Positions 61,680 through 64,000 of a stretch of DNA of 64,000 nucleotides are shown here, one piece after another. The stretch lies in the NCBI RefSeq assembly GCF_012641265.1, contig NZ_JABAHZ010000008.1:1-64000 (forward strand). Reading direction: 5' to 3'. The notes beneath the pieces are model-generated. The model searched no databases. It was not told the origin of the DNA and saw only the letters and a list, made by a program, of their open reading frames with translations. This DNA is from Chitinophaga eiseniae. Lineage in GTDB: Bacteria; Bacteroidota; Bacteroidia; Chitinophagales; Chitinophagaceae. A program made the position numbers and the translations under genes. How positions within the stretch are numbered: position 1 is the stretch's first letter; each line of letters starts with the position of its first letter.

Positions 61680-62857
61680 CGACGAGAAAAGATAATCCGG
61701 CAGTTCAAGCGCTCCTGCAGCAAGCCAACATAGATGCAGACATCAAACGCATTGCAGAGAAGATACTCCAGGCAGAAAGAATTACACCCGCAGAAGGGCT
61801 GATCTTATTCGAGAAAGGCGATGTAGGCCTGTTGGGCGCCTTAGCCAACCAGGTACGCGAGCGGATGCATGGTGATAAAACTTATTTCAACCGCAACTTT
61901 CATATAGAACCTACCAACGTTTGCGTTTTCACCTGCCACTTCTGTTCTTATTCCCGCCTGTATAAAAACCGGGAAGATGGATGGGAACTCAGCATAGACC
62001 AGATGATGGATATCGTGAAAAAATACGATAACCAACCGGTAACAGAAGTACATATTGTGGGCGGTGTTCATCCTAAAATGCAGCTCGACTTCTTCGTGGA
62101 GCTGATCCAAAAGATCAGGGCACATCGTCCGGATCTGCATATCAAAGGATTTACGGCAGTAGAACTGGATTACATGTTCCGCAAAGCCAAAGTGAGCATC
62201 GATGAAGGGATGCGCATCCTCAATGAAGCCGGTCTGCAATCCATGCCCGGCGGCGGCGCAGAAATATTTGCCCCCGAAGTACGCGCGAAGATCTGTCACG
62301 ATAAAGTAGATGCCGAAGGATGGCTGGCCATTCACAAAGCTGCTCATCAACGCGGTATGCATACCAATGCCACCATGCTGTATGGCCATATCGAATCTTA
62401 TGCCGACCGTATCGACCATATGGAACGCCTGCGTCAACTGCAGGATGAAACCGGTGGCTTCAATACTTTCATTCCACTGAAATTCCGTAATAAAGGCAAT
62501 GATATGGCCCATATCCCGGAAAGCTCTATCGTGGAAGACCTGAAACTATACGCCGTAGCCCGTTTGTACATGGATAACTTCCCTCACCTGAAAGCCTACT
62601 GGCCTATGCTGGGAAGAAATACCGCACAGCTCACCCTTTCTTTCGGTGTAAATGACCTCGACGGCACCATCGACGATACCACTAAAATTTACTCGATGGC
62701 AGGTGCGGAAGAACAAAACCCTTCCATGAACACCGCACAGCTGGCTACCCTGATCAAACAGGCTGGCCGACGCCCGGTAGAAAGAGACACCGTTTACAAC
62801 GAAATAAAGGATTATACCGAAGTAGTTTTTTCTGATGAAGAACTGCTCACCAAATAG
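61676..62857 (+). CDS. mqnE: Aminofutalosine synthase (futalosine menaquinone pathway)
   Basis: 393 residues, radical SAM enzyme. The iron-sulfur cluster motif is CVFTCHFC (C83, C87, C90). VTEVHIVGGVHPKMQLDFF and GFTAVELDYMF with LQSMPGGGAEIFA are typical of MqnE/CofH-like enzymes. It joins SAM's adenosyl part to the MqnA product to make aminofutalosine, an early step of menaquinone synthesis. Bacteroidota of this group rely on this route. No other mqn gene is adjacent. Its start overlaps the protease stop by four bases. Confidence 0.93.
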   Translation: MTTRKDNPAVQALLQQANIDADIKRIAEKILQAERITPAEGLILFEKGDVGLLGALANQVRERMHGDKTYFNRNFHIEPTNVCVFTCHFCSYSRLYKNREDGWELSIDQMMDIVKKYDNQPVTEVHIVGGVHPKMQLDFFVELIQKIRAHRPDLHIKGFTAVELDYMFRKAKVSIDEGMRILNEAGLQSMPGGGAEIFAPEVRAKICHDKVDAEGWLAIHKAAHQRGMHTNATMLYGHIESYADRIDHMERLRQLQDETGGFNTFIPLKFRNKGNDMAHIPESSIVEDLKLYAVARLYMDNFPHLKAYWPMLGRNTAQLTLSFGVNDLDGTIDDTTKIYSMAGAEEQNPSMNTAQLATLIKQAGRRPVERDTVYNEIKDYTEVVFSDEELLTK

Positions 62858-62869
62858 TATTTCTATCTT

Positions 62870-63409
62870 ATGCAACTACACCTTAAATGTATACTGATAG
62901 CCAGCTTATATGCTGCGGGTTGCCACCAGCAGGGAAGTAATAATAGCAGCAACAATACCGCTACTACGGAAAACAGTGCTGCTACTACCACGCCCGACGT
63001 GGCCGGCGAAACCTCCAATGGGATTGCTTTCAAGAAACAGGGCGCCCTGGCTTTCATCGCAAAATCAGGTGCAGACACCCTGCGTAAAATTGATATACAG
63101 CTGGCCCAAACCGATGAGCAACGCGCCGATGGACTCATGTACCGCAAATCAATGACGGACAACCAGGGTATGTTGTTCATTTTCCCTGATATGGAAGAAA
63201 GGGCCTTCTGGATGAAAAACACTTACATCTCCCTCGACATTATCTATATCGCAGATAACATGGAAATCGTGTCCATCCAGAAATATGCGACGCCCCTGTC
63301 GGAGGAAAGTCTTCCTTCCTACAAAAAAGCGAAGTATGTGCTGGAAGTAAACGGCGGCTTCTGTGATAAATACCACATCGGTTATGGCGATAAAATCAGC
63401 TACCAATAA
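62870..63409 (+). CDS. DUF192 lipoprotein
   Basis: 179 residues. The N-terminus ends in the lipobox YAAGC (Cys at 18), followed by a Ser/Asn/Thr-rich linker. The DUF192 domain covers about 65-178: LAQTDEQRADGLMYRKSM, MLFIFPDMEERAFWMKNTYI, LDIIYIADNMEIVSI and VLEVNGGFCDKYHIGYGD. The fold is known from archaeal and bacterial proteins of unclear role. It follows mqnE by 12 bases and probably shares its transcript. Confidence 0.85.
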   Translation: MQLHLKCILIASLYAAGCHQQGSNNSSNNTATTENSAATTTPDVAGETSNGIAFKKQGALAFIAKSGADTLRKIDIQLAQTDEQRADGLMYRKSMTDNQGMLFIFPDMEERAFWMKNTYISLDIIYIADNMEIVSIQKYATPLSEESLPSYKKAKYVLEVNGGFCDKYHIGYGDKISYQ

Positions 63410-63434
63410 GTAATGATGATTTTTCTATAAAAGG

Positions 63435-63466
63435 AAGACCCCGCACGAAGCGGGGTCTTTTTTTGC
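63435..63466. terminator. Terminator after the DUF192 gene
   Basis: AAGACCCCGC pairs with GCGGGGTCTT around ACGAA, followed by TTTTTT. It lies 25 bases past the stop and before the convergent GreA-like gene. Confidence 0.85.
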
Positions 63467-63507
63467 TCTATTGATACATATTTGATCGCTAACACTAATA
63501 GCTTCTT

Positions 63508-63885
63508 TTAAACTGCTGCCGCAGGAGTATTCACGACCTCCAGGATATGCAGCTGCGTTTTACCCGCAGGTACTTCCCAGTCTATCACGTCACCGGTACT
63601 ATAGCCCAGCAGGGCCGTACCTATCGGTGAGAGAATTGATAATTTGCCCAGCTGTATGTTGCTGGCAGCCGGCAATACCAGCTGAACGCTTCTTACGGCG
63701 CCACTGCGCTCATCTCTGAACTGCAGGGTGGAGTTTACCTGTACTACGTCATCCGGTACCTTACCTTTCTTTATCACGGCTCTATCGAGCTCTTCTCTCA
63801 GCTTGTCGGAACCCGGTGCATGGTAGCACAGGGTTTTCAGGATGTCGTAATCATGTAGGGACACAATGATCTGTTTCTTTTTCAT
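63508..63885 (-). CDS. GreA/GreB- and Rnk-like transcription factor
   Basis: 125 residues. A short helical N-terminus (about 1-40) is followed by the GreA/GreB C-terminal fold: VVQVNSTLQFRDERSGAVRS, QLVLPAASN, LSILSPIGTALLGYSTGDVI and DWEVPAGKTQLHILEV. The long coiled-coil with acidic tip of true Gre factors is missing, so it resembles Rnk, which binds RNA polymerase without cleaving RNA. It may regulate transcription; the targets are not known. Confidence 0.82.
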   Translation of the reverse strand: MKKKQIIVSLHDYDILKTLCYHAPGSDKLREELDRAVIKKGKVPDDVVQVNSTLQFRDERSGAVRSVQLVLPAASNIQLGKLSILSPIGTALLGYSTGDVIDWEVPAGKTQLHILEVVNTPAAAV

Positions 63886-63901
63886 GATGACCGGTTTTTT
63901 A

Positions 63902-64000
63902 TCAATTGTTTACAGATGGCCCCGGATAGAGCGCCGCTCCCGCTTTGCTGTTATAATCCGGAGCATATATTTCTTCATAAGAGCGTACATCCGTTCGGGT
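63902..64000 (-). CDS. C-terminal end of an unidentified protein (cut by window edge)
   Basis: From the right edge the minus strand reads 32 codons to TGA at 63902-63904, ending YNSKAGAALYPGPSVNN. Of the three frames this one is the most protein-like, and it ends 17 bases before the start region of the GreA-like gene. There is too little sequence to name it. Confidence 0.4.
   Translation of the reverse strand, partial: TRTDVRSYEEIYAPDYNSKAGAALYPGPSVNN

Overview
The window looks like a Bacteroidota chromosome, most likely Chitinophaga or a close relative in the Chitinophagaceae. Supporting signs are TAnnTTTG-type -7 promoter boxes with few Shine-Dalgarno sites, type IX secretion (T9SS) C-terminal sorting domains, DUF2723 and YfhO membrane proteins, futalosine-pathway menaquinone synthesis (mqnE), RHS proteins with a DUF6443 N-terminus, and a CTnDOT-style integrase. 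The genus call is inference; no rRNA is present.

Positions 1-8991 are an accessory island abutting the 3' end of tRNA-Lys(UUU). In order from the tRNA it carries a tyrosine integrase, a small unknown protein, an RteC-like protein, an excisionase-type HTH protein, a replication-initiator-like protein with iteron-like repeats inside its gene, a DnaC-like helicase loader, and a Gabija-type defence pair (gajA, an OLD/TOPRIM nuclease, and gajB, a UvrD-like helicase). The end of an IS3/IS150-type insertion sequence cuts off the 3' part of gajB. The other end of the island lies outside the window.

Positions 9000-31000 are mostly core genes: an SDR, a SAM hydroxide adenosyltransferase, a giant DUF2723 membrane protein, a Fic AMPylase, a VWA/AAA+ pair, a nucleoside phosphorylase, dapF, a GT56-like glycosyltransferase, a flippase, CorA, Nudix and a queuosine-precursor transporter. 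A dispersed set (sugar isomerase/epimerase, Tat-exported Gfo/Idh/MocA oxidoreductase, DUF1080) resembles 3-keto-glycoside catabolism. A family of long hairpins built on a GCAAAGGCGC core recurs three times, always at gene or tRNA 3' ends. tRNA-Cys(GCA) is at 23069-23139.

Positions 30683-42406 hold YfhO, a five-gene surface-polysaccharide cluster on the minus strand (three glycosyltransferases, a polysaccharide deacetylase and a methyltransferase), an NlpC/P60 lipoprotein and dnaE.

Positions 42800-58400 are the most unusual part. First comes a three-gene operon of secreted proteins: two paralogues with phage-tail-fibre-like motifs, one containing five near-identical 57-residue repeats, then a T9SS-sorted partner. 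Second is a minus-strand operon of an SpvB-like 1317-residue protein, a 1507-residue RHS protein with a hydrophobic C-terminal tip, and three tandem paralogous small membrane proteins that look like immunity genes. The split into an SpvB-like and an RHS protein recalls TcB/TcC toxin cocoons.

Positions 59082-64000 return to core genes: thioredoxin, a T9SS-sorted M43 metalloprotease coupled to mqnE, a DUF192 lipoprotein, a GreA/Rnk-like protein and the tail of one further gene.
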